Shown: positions 53,525 to 63,008 of the stretch, piece by piece
How positions within the stretch are numbered: position 1 is the first letter of the stretch
Layout: every line of letters begins with the position of its first letter
Source of the DNA: Gaetbulibacter sp. S0825
GTDB lineage: Bacteria > Bacteroidota > Bacteroidia > Flavobacteriales > Flavobacteriaceae
Length of the DNA stretch: 64,000 nucleotides
Assembly: GCF_011777505.1 (NCBI RefSeq)
Contig: NZ_JAATJT010000002.1
Span: forward strand, 620,001 to 684,000
Direction: 5' to 3'
Notes under the pieces: generated by a model
Databases searched by the model: none
Told to the model about the DNA's origin: nothing
The model's input: the letters and a program-made list of their open reading frames with translations, nothing else
Program-made: the position numbers and the translations under genes

Positions 53525-55168
53525 TTATTGATTAATCTCTTTAATCATCTTTTTTGCATTTTTGCCAGTATCTCCTTCTGGATCTAATTTTATAGCTTTA
53601 TTATAATATGCTAATGCTTTAGTTTTATCACCTGCTTTTAAATAAGCCTCAGCTAAACTATCCCAAGCATTGGCTGAATTTGGAAATAAATCTGTAACCA
53701 TTTGAAATATAAAAATGGCTTCTTGTATTTGACCACTTCCTAAAACATTATAACCTGCTTTATTAAATTCGCCTTCAAAATCAAAAAACTGATATGTAGA
53801 GTCTTTTACCATTCTTGCTGCCTCACTTTTAAGTTTCTCAACATCACCTTTCATAAACAAGTCAGTCAAATATTGCATTGGGTTGACTACAAAATTATTA
53901 TCAGCAAAATCTAAAGCAGTTTGAAGCACAGGATCTTTATTGGTTTTATACTCTTCAAAACTCATATCCACTGCAATATGAGGAGCTAACCAATCTGCAT
54001 TTTCCCATTGTGGTTTATCTTGCCACCAAGCAAACGATAAGAAAACAGGGATTTTACTATTTGGTAATTCAACTGTACGATTGTCACCGTAAAAATTTAT
54101 GTTCTCTCCTGTAGGTTCTCCTACAAAAATAGCATTGGTATAATTACTCATTTCATTTACTAAATTTTGACATGCAGAGAATGTTCTACGTCCTGTAATT
54201 ACAAAAAGATTGCCTACTTTATTAATTTTTTCTGATTTAATAATCTCAGTAATTATTGGTTTGTTTTTATAATTATTTCCGCCTCCATTTAGTCTAACAT
54301 CAATGATTAATTTCTCAACATCATTAGTGTCTATAAAATTAAAAACACGCTCATAAAATTCTGGTATAGTTTCAGATGGGTCGTCTTGTATTTGACTTTG
54401 TCTAACATACACTGCTTTTTGCTCTGGCAGATATTCATAATAATAAATCTTGTCTAAGTGCTTTAAATAATTTGGTGTTTCGTTTTGATTTCGAGCATCT
54501 AACCAATCACCATCTTGTTTTGTAATACTATAGCTTACAGGAATTCTTTGATTATCTGGTAAAACAGAGAATACATGCTTAAATATTTTTCCGTTTTTTT
54601 CTAAAGTAAATTCTATCGAAGTTTTTAAACTCGAAGTAATACCTTGTGCATGCAAGACCTCAGGAATTCTTAAATAGTTTGTACCATAAGCTTTAAAGAA
54701 TTGGCTATTTTCGGAAGGAACAGTTGGGTAAATAAGTTCTAAAGCCTTTTTAACGGAAATGTTTTCAATGGTCACAACTTTAGCTCCTAATGCATTTTGA
54801 TGTGTTTTATGTGTGCCTTGAATATAAATACCATCATTAAAATGGTATAGATTTATAGGTAACTGTGAAAAAGCGAATGGCTTTTGACTAAAGCTAATAT
54901 CTGTATGACCATATTTGAACAAAGACACCACACGAGCTAACCCAACAATTATTTCGTGTTCTTGCAAGTTTGGAATATCATTATGGAGCTTGGCAACTTC
55001 TGAATTAAATATATCTGCAGTTGTTTTCTTGAATAAGAACGAATAATCCTGATGAACGGTTTCCTGAAGAAACTTAAGGTCTTCCTGCCATTGTGCAGCT
55101 GTAAGATTTGTTTGGGTATGCGAAATCATCACCATAAAAAAGGTGATGAAAAATAATATTTTTTTCAT
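53525..55168 (-). CDS. Exported S41 peptidase with C-terminal TPR repeats
   Basis: A 547-residue protein with a signal peptide (about 1-18). The S41 catalytic region (about 270-400) has KLIIDVRLNGGGNN, the Ser in ITGRRTFSACQN and the VGEPTGENINFYGD loop. The usual Lys of CtpA-type enzymes is not obvious, as in related Bacteroidota members. The C terminus (about 460-547) carries two TPR units (PNSANAWDSLAEAYLKAGDKTKALAYYNKAI). It converges with the beta-lactamase-like gene. Confidence 0.9.
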   Translation of the reverse strand: MKKILFFITFFMVMISHTQTNLTAAQWQEDLKFLQETVHQDYSFLFKKTTADIFNSEVAKLHNDIPNLQEHEIIVGLARVVSLFKYGHTDISFSQKPFAFSQLPINLYHFNDGIYIQGTHKTHQNALGAKVVTIENISVKKALELIYPTVPSENSQFFKAYGTNYLRIPEVLHAQGITSSLKTSIEFTLEKNGKIFKHVFSVLPDNQRIPVSYSITKQDGDWLDARNQNETPNYLKHLDKIYYYEYLPEQKAVYVRQSQIQDDPSETIPEFYERVFNFIDTNDVEKLIIDVRLNGGGNNYKNKPIITEIIKSEKINKVGNLFVITGRRTFSACQNLVNEMSNYTNAIFVGEPTGENINFYGDNRTVELPNSKIPVFLSFAWWQDKPQWENADWLAPHIAVDMSFEEYKTNKDPVLQTALDFADNNFVVNPMQYLTDLFMKGDVEKLKSEAARMVKDSTYQFFDFEGEFNKAGYNVLGSGQIQEAIFIFQMVTDLFPNSANAWDSLAEAYLKAGDKTKALAYYNKAIKLDPEGDTGKNAKKMIKEINQ

Positions 55169-55242
55169 TTTGATTGATTTTGATTGATTAGTTATACTTA
55201 TAAGAATACTTTTTTTTGAAAAGGTTACAGTTTTGTCGAAAA

Positions 55243-56007
55243 TTACCTAATATGACTTCCAGCATTCACATCAATAGTTGCTCCTGTAGCATGGTCCATT
55301 TGTCCACTGCACATTAAAGCCACCAAAGGCGCAATATCACTTGGTTTTGTCAATTCATTTAATGCAATTTCATTAAGGACACGTTCCTCGCCATGCGTTT
55401 CAATAAACGATTCAGCCATTTGCGTTCTCGTGAATCCTGGAGCAATGACAAACGATTTTATGTTTTCTTTACCAAACGATCTTGCAACACTTCTTGCTAA
55501 TGAGGTTAATCCTCCTTTAGAGGCCGCATACGCAAGGTATTCTTCGGTTTCGCCTCTAAATACTGCACGACTTCCTATATAAACAAAGCGTCCTCCATGG
55601 TGTTCTCTAAAATGGTCAATACCTAGTTTAGTCATCGTACCAACTGAGTTAAGGTTTATGTCAATAGTCGATTTCCATACTTCTAGCCAATTTTCAAAAC
55701 TATCTTTAGTTGAATGTTGCAAAAACACGCCAGCGTTTAAGATAATACTGTCTATGCGTTCAAATGCTGTAACAACATTTTTAAATAAACTGATAACATC
55801 TTGAGTTTTACTTAAATCTGCATGAAAGGTTTTAGAGTTAGTTTCTGGATATTTTGTAACCAAGCTTTCAGCTGCTATTTTATCCGAATTATAATGCACA
55901 GCCGCCCTAGCTCCCATTTTCATAGCATAATCAGCTATGCCTTGCCCAATGCCTTTAGAAGCTCCAGTAATTAAAATATTTTTATTTGCTAAATCTATAT
56001 GTGTCAT
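55243..56007 (-). CDS. Short-chain dehydrogenase/reductase
   Basis: A 254-residue classical SDR. The cofactor motif is ITGASKGIGQG, then NAG in LNAGVFLQ, and the catalytic YAASK preceded by the Ser of YIGSRAVF. It reduces or oxidises a carbonyl or alcohol using NAD(P); the substrate is unknown. Its ATG overlaps the stop of the second SDR, in the operon cupin, SDR, SDR. Confidence 0.93.
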   Translation of the reverse strand: MTHIDLANKNILITGASKGIGQGIADYAMKMGARAAVHYNSDKIAAESLVTKYPETNSKTFHADLSKTQDVISLFKNVVTAFERIDSIILNAGVFLQHSTKDSFENWLEVWKSTIDINLNSVGTMTKLGIDHFREHHGGRFVYIGSRAVFRGETEEYLAYAASKGGLTSLARSVARSFGKENIKSFVIAPGFTRTQMAESFIETHGEERVLNEIALNELTKPSDIAPLVALMCSGQMDHATGATIDVNAGSHIR

Positions 56008-56771
56008 TATAAAATATGCTTAATCCAACCTCCATCAACTGCTAACGAGGTTCCAGTAATGTAACTAGCACGCTCACTAGCCAAAAACGTCACAGCTGCA
56101 GCAAACTCTTCAGGATTACCAAAACGCTTTAACGGAATTTCATCTATTGCCGATTTAAAAGAAGGGTTACTTTCAATTAACGATAATAACCTGTTTGTTT
56201 TAGTATATCCAGGCATCACATTATTTACCGTGATATTATGCTCACCCAATTCACTTGCTAAGGTTTTCATCAATCCAGCTACAGAAGCACGAACTGAATT
56301 TGATAAAATTAAATTATCAACTGGTTGCTTCACAGCTTGTGATGTAATGGCTATAATTCTTCCCCAGTGCTGATCTTTCATTCCAGGAAGAATCGCTTTT
56401 ATTAATGATACTGTACTTGCAAGAAGTAATTTGTAAGTGTTATTCCAATCGTCCATCGATAAGTCTTCAAACTTTCCAGAAGGTGGTCCTCCAGTATTTG
56501 TGACTAAAATATCGATGGTAGAGTAATGACTGAAAATGGTTTTTATAACACCTTCTCTTTCTTCGCTATTAGCTAAATCACCAGAAATAGCAAGAACTTT
56601 CGTATTATACGCTTGTTCAATGTCATTTCTGGTGTTTTCTAGTTTTGTTTTATTTCTACCATTAATGATAATAGTAGCACCTTCATTAGCTAACTCCATA
56701 GCTACAGCTTTACCTAAGCCATCACTTGATGCTGCAATAAAAGCAACTTTATTTTTTAAGCCTAAATCCAT
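56007..56771 (-). CDS. Atypical SDR-family protein lacking the YxxxK motif
   Basis: A 254-residue SDR fold protein. The cofactor loop is AASSDGLGKA and NTGGPPSG replaces the usual NAG. Where YxxxK is expected the sequence is LSNSVRASVAG, so both the catalytic Tyr and Lys are absent, as in a known divergent SDR branch. Its activity is therefore uncertain; it may bind a cofactor or act with the neighbouring SDR. It is overlapped by the SDR at 55243 and lies three bases after the cupin stop. Confidence 0.9.
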   Translation of the reverse strand: MDLGLKNKVAFIAASSDGLGKAVAMELANEGATIIINGRNKTKLENTRNDIEQAYNTKVLAISGDLANSEEREGVIKTIFSHYSTIDILVTNTGGPPSGKFEDLSMDDWNNTYKLLLASTVSLIKAILPGMKDQHWGRIIAITSQAVKQPVDNLILSNSVRASVAGLMKTLASELGEHNITVNNVMPGYTKTNRLLSLIESNPSFKSAIDEIPLKRFGNPEEFAAAVTFLASERASYITGTSLAVDGGWIKHIL

Positions 56772-56774
56772 GAA

Positions 56775-57134
56775 TTACTTACGTAAATAATCATCCGTGC
56801 CATCTAACCAATCTTCACGAATTGGCGACCAGGTATCAATTTCTTCAACATCGCCAATCATTAATGCCTCATGTGGTACATGAGCTGGAATTACTACAGA
56901 ATCACCTGGACCTAAATCCATAGTTTGCTCTTTATTAGCTCCAAACCAAAATCGAATAGTTCCAGATATTACTTGCGTAACTTGTTCGTTATGGTGTTCG
57001 TGTAGAGGCACTAAAAATCCATCTTTAAATTTCATTTTGGCAATCATGACTTTGTCACCATAAATCATTCTGCGCTGCATTTTATCTGTGACTTGTTCTA
57101 CTGGAACATCGTCCCAATTTATTTTTTTTACCAT
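56775..57134 (-). CDS. Cupin-domain protein
   Basis: A 119-residue single cupin. The metal motif 1 is VPLHEHHNEQVTQVISG (two His and a Glu) and motif 2 is GPGDSVVIPAHVPHEAL (His). Such proteins bind a metal ion and often act as isomerases, dioxygenases or sugar-acid epimerases. It is the first gene of a three-gene operon with two SDRs, which suggests a short catabolic pathway for a sugar acid or similar, not identified here. Confidence 0.9.
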   Translation of the reverse strand: MVKKINWDDVPVEQVTDKMQRRMIYGDKVMIAKMKFKDGFLVPLHEHHNEQVTQVISGTIRFWFGANKEQTMDLGPGDSVVIPAHVPHEALMIGDVEEIDTWSPIREDWLDGTDDYLRK

Positions 57135-57150
57135 ATTATCTTTTTATTTA

Positions 57151-57342
57151 TTAGCAACAAACATCAAACTCTCTTAAAATAAGTCCTATTCCAATAATTA
57201 TCAAACCAATTCCAGTAGTTCTAAGTTTATAATCAAAGCCTCCTTTATTTTTAATTTTCACTTCATAAACATATATCAAAACAATTCCCAAAATGATACA
57301 TATAAAAGCTAAGGTAATATTCCATAAAGAATTTAATGACAT
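57151..57342 (-). CDS. Small membrane protein of unknown function
   Basis: A 63-residue protein with two hydrophobic segments (ITLAFICIILGIVLIYVYEV and TGIGLIIIGIGLIL) joined by a basic loop (KIKNKGGFDYKLR), ending REFDVCC. I recognise no family. Its ATG overlaps the stop of the S9 peptidase gene (TAATG), and the cupin gene follows 16 bases after its stop, so it links the peptidase and cupin-SDR genes in one transcript. Confidence 0.65.
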   Translation of the reverse strand: MSLNSLWNITLAFICIILGIVLIYVYEVKIKNKGGFDYKLRTTGIGLIIIGIGLILREFDVCC

Positions 57343-60125
57343 TAATTTTTTATTAGTTCCAATCCTTGATTAATTCCTTTTTCAATAGCAGGAACACCTC
57401 TTTCCATCCAAACAGGTTTAGGAGCACCTTGCAAGTAATAATCGAAAAACTGTGACATTCTCTTAGTATAATCTTTTCTGTTTTGAAATTTTCTTACACC
57501 ATGTGGTTCACCATTATAATTTAATAACCAAGCAGTTTTGCCTAAACGTCTTAAACCTGTAAAAAACTCAATACCTTGATACCAAGGTACAGCGCCGTCA
57601 CCATCATTGTGCAATATTAACACAGGTGTATTAATTTTATCTAAAGTGAAAATTGGAGAATTTTCTACATAACGCTGTGGATATTCCCATGGCGAACCTC
57701 CTAACCTACTTTGTGTACGCTCGTATTGAAACTGTCTACTCAATCCACTAGCCCATCGTATTCCACCATAAGCACTTATCATATTTACTACTGGAGCTCC
57801 AGATACTACTGCCTTAAAAATATTTGTTCTAGTGATTAAATAGGCGTTTTGATAACCTCCCCAACTATGTCCTTGTACACCAATATTATCCTTATCAATA
57901 AAGCCTTTTTCTATTAAAGACGTTATGCCTGGAATTACACAATTATAGGCACTTTCTCCTGGATAACCATCTCTGTAATAAATGTCTGGGTTAAAAATAA
58001 CATAGCCTCTACTTGTATAAAAACTGTAATTAAGTCCACCTGATCTTAGACCTCTATGAGAATATACGCCATTGGAACTTTTTTCATAAAAATGAACAAT
58101 CATTGGGTATTTTTTATTTGGATCAAAATTTTCTGGTTTAAATAACATTCCTGTTAATTCTCTACCATCTAAAGAAGTCCAATTCACCAATTCTGAAGTT
58201 CCCCAATTATAATTTTTTTGTTGTGGATTTGCATCGCTTATTTGTATATGTTTTTTAAAACTTAGATCTGTAATATGAATATTCGGGAATTCTTCAAAAG
58301 ATTGACGTCTAAACAACAAATTGTCACTTTGCAGTGCTTTTTGAGGTGATGTAAATCTATATGGTCCTTCTATTAATTGCTTTCCTTTTTTGTTTTTTGC
58401 ATTGTATTCATAATAACCAGATTCCTTTGTAGTTTCGTTAAATGTTGTAAGCAACCATTTTCCATTTGGATTTATAAATCTATTTTCACGATCTAAATTA
58501 ACATACCTATAAGTAGTTTTACTTTCTCTACCTTTAGTTAAACGTGTGTTTTCTCCTGTACTAGGGTTGAATTCCCAAATATCATAACGATCATAAATAA
58601 GCATAGACTTATCTTCATCAGTCCATCCCGCAATCCCATAAGATCTTGGGTATTCAGGTCTGTCCAATATTTCATCATAAAAGACTCTGCCCTTTGTTAA
58701 ATCTAAACGCTTCTTGGTTGCTATATTATAAGTAAGCCATGTACTATCTGCTAAACTATAACCATATACATACTCGCCATTAGGGCTTAATCTCATGGAC
58801 GAAGACACTCTAGTAAGAATATTACTTACATTTCCAGTATTTACATCTATAAGTGCATAATCGCTATCTCTAACTCCTGTCCATTGGCTTTCTAAAAAGT
58901 ATGGTTCAGGGTTACTGATTAGAGCATAATTAGAATCTCCCTCGTTTCCAATTTGCGCGTTAGGATAATTAATTGAAGCCAGTTGAGTTAATTTATTTCC
59001 TTTTGTTAAGTGAATAACAGATTGATAAGACTTCTTTTTGTCGCGAGATAATTGTGCTTCTTGCTGAGTATATAGCCTTGGTTCATTATAAGACCAAACT
59101 TCAACATCTACGATTTCTTCTTTTAAAAGTGTTGTGTCTTGTACTATTGGAGGTGTTGCTAATCCAAAATATAATTTAGAATCATCTTTAGAAAAACTGA
59201 TACTTCCATCTGAAGAAACGCGATAACCTTTTGGAGCAGACTTATCGTCAACAATCAAAGATGCTTTAGATTGTCCATCTGACCAATAATATAATTTATT
59301 TGGGCGCACTAATGCTTTTGTAGTATCAGCATCTACAATAAATCCTAAATTATTTCCAGAGTCACTAAAATTTAATTGGTAGTATTTGGACTTATTATTT
59401 GATTCAAACACATTTGTAACTCCTCCATTATCAAAGTTTTTAATAAATACACTAGAGTTTGTTTTAGTATCCTCACCAGTAGAAACATATACTAAACGTT
59501 TACCCTCTTTTGCAAAGCTAAAATCTGTTACATACTTTAGAGTATCCTCTTTTCCACTAGCTAAATCTCTAATTACTAAATGAAAACCGTTTTTGCTACT
59601 TACCTTTTTAGCTTTCTTTTTACTAGTTTTTTTCTTAGAATCACTAGTGTCCTTTGATTTTTCTTCTTTAATTTCTGTCAAATAATAAGCAACAACTCCT
59701 GACCATTTACTTGGTATTTTATACGATTTTACATTAGCAATCTTTGTCAATGTTTTCGTTTTTAAATTAAAAACACCCAAGGTATCATTTGGCATTTCAT
59801 CTTTTTTTGCTTTTCGACGTTTCATTTCAGCTATACTGTCTTGCCATGCTTTTATAGTAAATAGGGCATGATTAGAATCGTAAGTGAATTGTCCGTTTTC
59901 TGAGCGTTCATGGTCAAAAATTAATGACGCATTTTCATCTTTAATCTTTAAATGATTATCCTTCTCTCCTTTTTCTAAAGAATACATTACAAATTTTCCA
60001 TCATTTGAAATTGTAGATCTTTGTATGGTATTCCAAATATCAAAATCTGGATGGTCTAATACTTTTTTCTGAGCAAATGTCCCTAAAGAAACAAATATTA
60101 ACATTATTAAAATTGAACGCTTCAT
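57342..60125 (-). CDS. Exported S9 family peptidase, copy 1 of a tandem pair
   Basis: A 927-residue protein with a signal peptide (about 1-18). The long N-terminal region carries a Lys/Ser-rich stretch (KKKTSKKKAKKVSSK, near 165-180). The catalytic S9 domain (about 680-900) has VQGHSWGGYQNAY, the Asp in HNDGDGAVPWYQG and the His in NGEPHGVRK. A C-terminal tail (LQGAPKPVWMERGVPA) is shared with the neighbour. It is about 75 percent identical by eye to the protein at 60145, from a tandem duplication, 19 bases apart. Confidence 0.94.
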   Translation of the reverse strand: MKRSILIMLIFVSLGTFAQKKVLDHPDFDIWNTIQRSTISNDGKFVMYSLEKGEKDNHLKIKDENASLIFDHERSENGQFTYDSNHALFTIKAWQDSIAEMKRRKAKKDEMPNDTLGVFNLKTKTLTKIANVKSYKIPSKWSGVVAYYLTEIKEEKSKDTSDSKKKTSKKKAKKVSSKNGFHLVIRDLASGKEDTLKYVTDFSFAKEGKRLVYVSTGEDTKTNSSVFIKNFDNGGVTNVFESNNKSKYYQLNFSDSGNNLGFIVDADTTKALVRPNKLYYWSDGQSKASLIVDDKSAPKGYRVSSDGSISFSKDDSKLYFGLATPPIVQDTTLLKEEIVDVEVWSYNEPRLYTQQEAQLSRDKKKSYQSVIHLTKGNKLTQLASINYPNAQIGNEGDSNYALISNPEPYFLESQWTGVRDSDYALIDVNTGNVSNILTRVSSSMRLSPNGEYVYGYSLADSTWLTYNIATKKRLDLTKGRVFYDEILDRPEYPRSYGIAGWTDEDKSMLIYDRYDIWEFNPSTGENTRLTKGRESKTTYRYVNLDRENRFINPNGKWLLTTFNETTKESGYYEYNAKNKKGKQLIEGPYRFTSPQKALQSDNLLFRRQSFEEFPNIHITDLSFKKHIQISDANPQQKNYNWGTSELVNWTSLDGRELTGMLFKPENFDPNKKYPMIVHFYEKSSNGVYSHRGLRSGGLNYSFYTSRGYVIFNPDIYYRDGYPGESAYNCVIPGITSLIEKGFIDKDNIGVQGHSWGGYQNAYLITRTNIFKAVVSGAPVVNMISAYGGIRWASGLSRQFQYERTQSRLGGSPWEYPQRYVENSPIFTLDKINTPVLILHNDGDGAVPWYQGIEFFTGLRRLGKTAWLLNYNGEPHGVRKFQNRKDYTKRMSQFFDYYLQGAPKPVWMERGVPAIEKGINQGLELIKN

Positions 60126-60144
60126 ATATTGATTTATTTGGTTG

Positions 60145-62937
60145 TTAATTTTTATTTGGTAATAGCTCTAGTCCTTGATTTATTCCTTTTTCTAAAGCAG
60201 GAACACCACGTTCCATCCAAACAGGTTTAGGAGCACCTTGTAAGTAATAATCGAAAAACTGCTGCATTCTAATATTGAAATCTTTTCTATTTTGCATTTT
60301 TAAAGGCCAATGTCTAGCTCCATTATAATTTAGAAGCCATGATGGTTTCCCTAGTCTTCGTAGTGCTGTAAAATATTCAATTCCTTGATACCATGGCACA
60401 TGACCATCTTTATCATTATGCATAATCAATAAAGGTGTATTAACTTTATCCATATTATATATTGGAGAGTTTTCTACATAACGTTGCGGATATTCCCAAG
60501 GCGTTCCTCCTATTCTACTTTGTGTATGCTCATATTGAAATTGACGGCTTAAGCCTGAATCCCATCTAATTCCTCCAAAAGCACTTATCATATTTACTAC
60601 AGGAGCACCAGATTCTGCAGCTTTAAAAATATCTGTTTTAGTTACCAAATAGGCTATTTGATAACCTCCCCAACTATGACCTTGAGTACCTATATTGTCT
60701 TTATCTACAAACCCTTTTTCAACTAAAGAAGTGATACCTGGAATCACGCAATTATAAGCACTTTCACCTGGATAACCATCACGATAATACACATCAGGAT
60801 TAAAAATTAAATAGCCTCTGCTAGCGTAAAAACTATAGTTAATTGTGGATCTTCCTGCGGAAGGTGCTTTATGTCTAAATACGCCATTTGAACTCTTTTC
60901 ATAGAAATTCACAATCATTGGATACTTCTTGTTTGGATTGAAATCTTCAGGTTTAATGAGCATTCCTTCTAACTCCATACCATCTAAGGATGTCCATTTT
61001 ACTATTTCGGCTGTTCCCCAGTTGTATTCACTTTGTTGTGGATTAGCGTTGCTAATTACTTTATCTTTTTTGAAGTTTAAATCGGATATTCTAATGTTTG
61101 GAAATTCTTCAAAAGATTGTCTTGAAAAAATAACAGCATCACTCAATCTAGCTTTACTAGGTCTTGAATATGAGTATGGTCCAGATAGCAATTGCTTTCC
61201 TTTACCATTTTTAGCATTAAACTCATAATAGCCAGAGTGTTTATTATTTTCATTAAATGTGGTTAATAACCATTTTCTGGAAGTATCAATAAAATCTTCA
61301 TCTGGATCTAATCTCACATAACGATAGGTTACTTTTTGTTCTCTACCTTTTGTTAATCGTGTGCTAGTACCATTATTAGGGTTGAACTTCCAAATATCGT
61401 ATCTATCATAAATTAGCACAGACTCATCATCTTCAGTCCAACCAGCTGTACCATATGATCCAGGATAATTTGGTGAGTCATTTAACTCATTATAAAACAC
61501 CTTGCCTTTGGTTAAATCTACGCGATTGTTTGTCGCTATATTATATGCCACCCAAGTACTATCTGGTGCATGATAACCAAAAACATAATTCCCCTTTGGG
61601 CTCAAACTCATTGAGGATGAAATATTAGTCAGCACTTTATTACTAGTTCCAGTGGTTACATCTACAATTGCATAATCACTGTTCCTTCTTCCTGTCCATT
61701 GGCTTTCTAATAAATAAGGTTCTTGATTACTTACCAATGCTACTGAAGCATTTCCTTTGTCTGTTAATCTAGCATTTGGATATTCAGTAGTTGCTAGTTG
61801 CACTAATTTTTTATTGTTTAAATGAACAACCGTTTGATACGATTTCTTTTGGTCATTTTTCACCTGAAGCTCTTGCACAGTATATAAACGAGGCTCGTCA
61901 TACGTCCAAACTTCTACATTCACTATTTCATCTTTTAGTAAAGTGGTATCTTGTACAATTGGAGGTGTTGCTAATCCAAAATACATTTTAGAATCATCTT
62001 GTGAGAAACTTACAGTTCCATCAGAAGACACACGATATCCTTTAGGTGCAGATGCAGCATCAACTATCATGGATGCTTTAGATTGTCCTTCACTCCAATG
62101 GTATAATTTGTTTGGTCTAACAAGTGCTTTAGTAGTGTCAGAATCAACTACAAAACCTAAGTTTTTACCAGAATCACTTAATTGTAACCTATAATATTTC
62201 GATTTATTATTGGCCTCAAAAACAGTAGCAGAGTTTCCGTTTTCAATATTCATAACATTAACACTAGAATTTGACTTAGTGTCTTTACCAGTAGTTGTAT
62301 AAACCAAACGTTTACCTTCTTTAGCAAAACTAAAATCTGTAACATACTTTAAAGTATCTTCTTTCCCAGACGCCAAGTCTCTAACAACTAAATGAAAACC
62401 ATTTTTACTACTTACCTTTTTAGGTTTCTTTTTAGTTGATTTTGTCTTTGTTTCGCTAGTATCTTTTGATTTTTCTTTTTTAATTTCTGTCAAGTAATAT
62501 GCAACAACACCTGACCATTTAGTTGGAATTTTATACGACTTTACATTTGGTATTTTGGTAAGAGATTTTGTCTTGAAATCAAAAATACCTAAGGTGTCGT
62601 GTGGCATATCCTCCTTTTTTACTTTACGACGTGTCATTTCTGTAATACTATCTTTCCAAGCTTTTATGGTGAATAATGTATGATTAGAATCGTAAGTGAA
62701 TCGTCCATTTTCTGATCGTTCATGCTCGAAAACCAATGATGCATTCGCTTCTTTAATTTTTAAGTAATTATCCTTTTCACCCTTCTCTAAAGAGTACATA
62801 ATATATTTTCCGTCTACAGAAATAGCTTGATTTTTAATGGTATTCCAAATATCAAAATCTTTATGATCTAAAATCTTTTTTTGAGCAAATGAGTTTACTC
62901 CAATACATAATAAAATAATGCAAAGTACTTGTTTCAT
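60145..62937 (-). CDS. Exported S9 family peptidase, copy 2 of a tandem pair
   Basis: A 930-residue paralogue of the protein at 57342 with the same signal peptide type, Lys-rich insert and S9 catalytic domain. The Ser motif is TQGHSWGGYQIAY, the Asp is in HNDKDGHVPWYQG, and the His is in NGARHWPLK. The residues around the catalytic His differ (GARHWPL against GEPHGVR), and so may the preferred substrate. It is probably the first gene of the leftward operon that includes 57342 and the small membrane protein. Confidence 0.94.
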   Translation of the reverse strand: MKQVLCIILLCIGVNSFAQKKILDHKDFDIWNTIKNQAISVDGKYIMYSLEKGEKDNYLKIKEANASLVFEHERSENGRFTYDSNHTLFTIKAWKDSITEMTRRKVKKEDMPHDTLGIFDFKTKSLTKIPNVKSYKIPTKWSGVVAYYLTEIKKEKSKDTSETKTKSTKKKPKKVSSKNGFHLVVRDLASGKEDTLKYVTDFSFAKEGKRLVYTTTGKDTKSNSSVNVMNIENGNSATVFEANNKSKYYRLQLSDSGKNLGFVVDSDTTKALVRPNKLYHWSEGQSKASMIVDAASAPKGYRVSSDGTVSFSQDDSKMYFGLATPPIVQDTTLLKDEIVNVEVWTYDEPRLYTVQELQVKNDQKKSYQTVVHLNNKKLVQLATTEYPNARLTDKGNASVALVSNQEPYLLESQWTGRRNSDYAIVDVTTGTSNKVLTNISSSMSLSPKGNYVFGYHAPDSTWVAYNIATNNRVDLTKGKVFYNELNDSPNYPGSYGTAGWTEDDESVLIYDRYDIWKFNPNNGTSTRLTKGREQKVTYRYVRLDPDEDFIDTSRKWLLTTFNENNKHSGYYEFNAKNGKGKQLLSGPYSYSRPSKARLSDAVIFSRQSFEEFPNIRISDLNFKKDKVISNANPQQSEYNWGTAEIVKWTSLDGMELEGMLIKPEDFNPNKKYPMIVNFYEKSSNGVFRHKAPSAGRSTINYSFYASRGYLIFNPDVYYRDGYPGESAYNCVIPGITSLVEKGFVDKDNIGTQGHSWGGYQIAYLVTKTDIFKAAESGAPVVNMISAFGGIRWDSGLSRQFQYEHTQSRIGGTPWEYPQRYVENSPIYNMDKVNTPLLIMHNDKDGHVPWYQGIEYFTALRRLGKPSWLLNYNGARHWPLKMQNRKDFNIRMQQFFDYYLQGAPKPVWMERGVPALEKGINQGLELLPNKN

Positions 62938-62966
62938 GAGTTTCGTTTTACTTTTATAAAATTTTA

Positions 62967-62998
62967 AAAGAGCTACTAAAAAGTGTTAGTAGCTCTTT
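62967..62998 (-). terminator. Rho-independent terminator of the partial BNR/VPS10 gene
   Basis: Arms AAAGAGCTACTAA and TTAGTAGCTCTTT form a perfect 13-base stem with a six-base loop, 10 bases past the stop of the leftward gene. Confidence 0.75.
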
Positions 62999-63008
62999 AA
63001 ATATGCTA

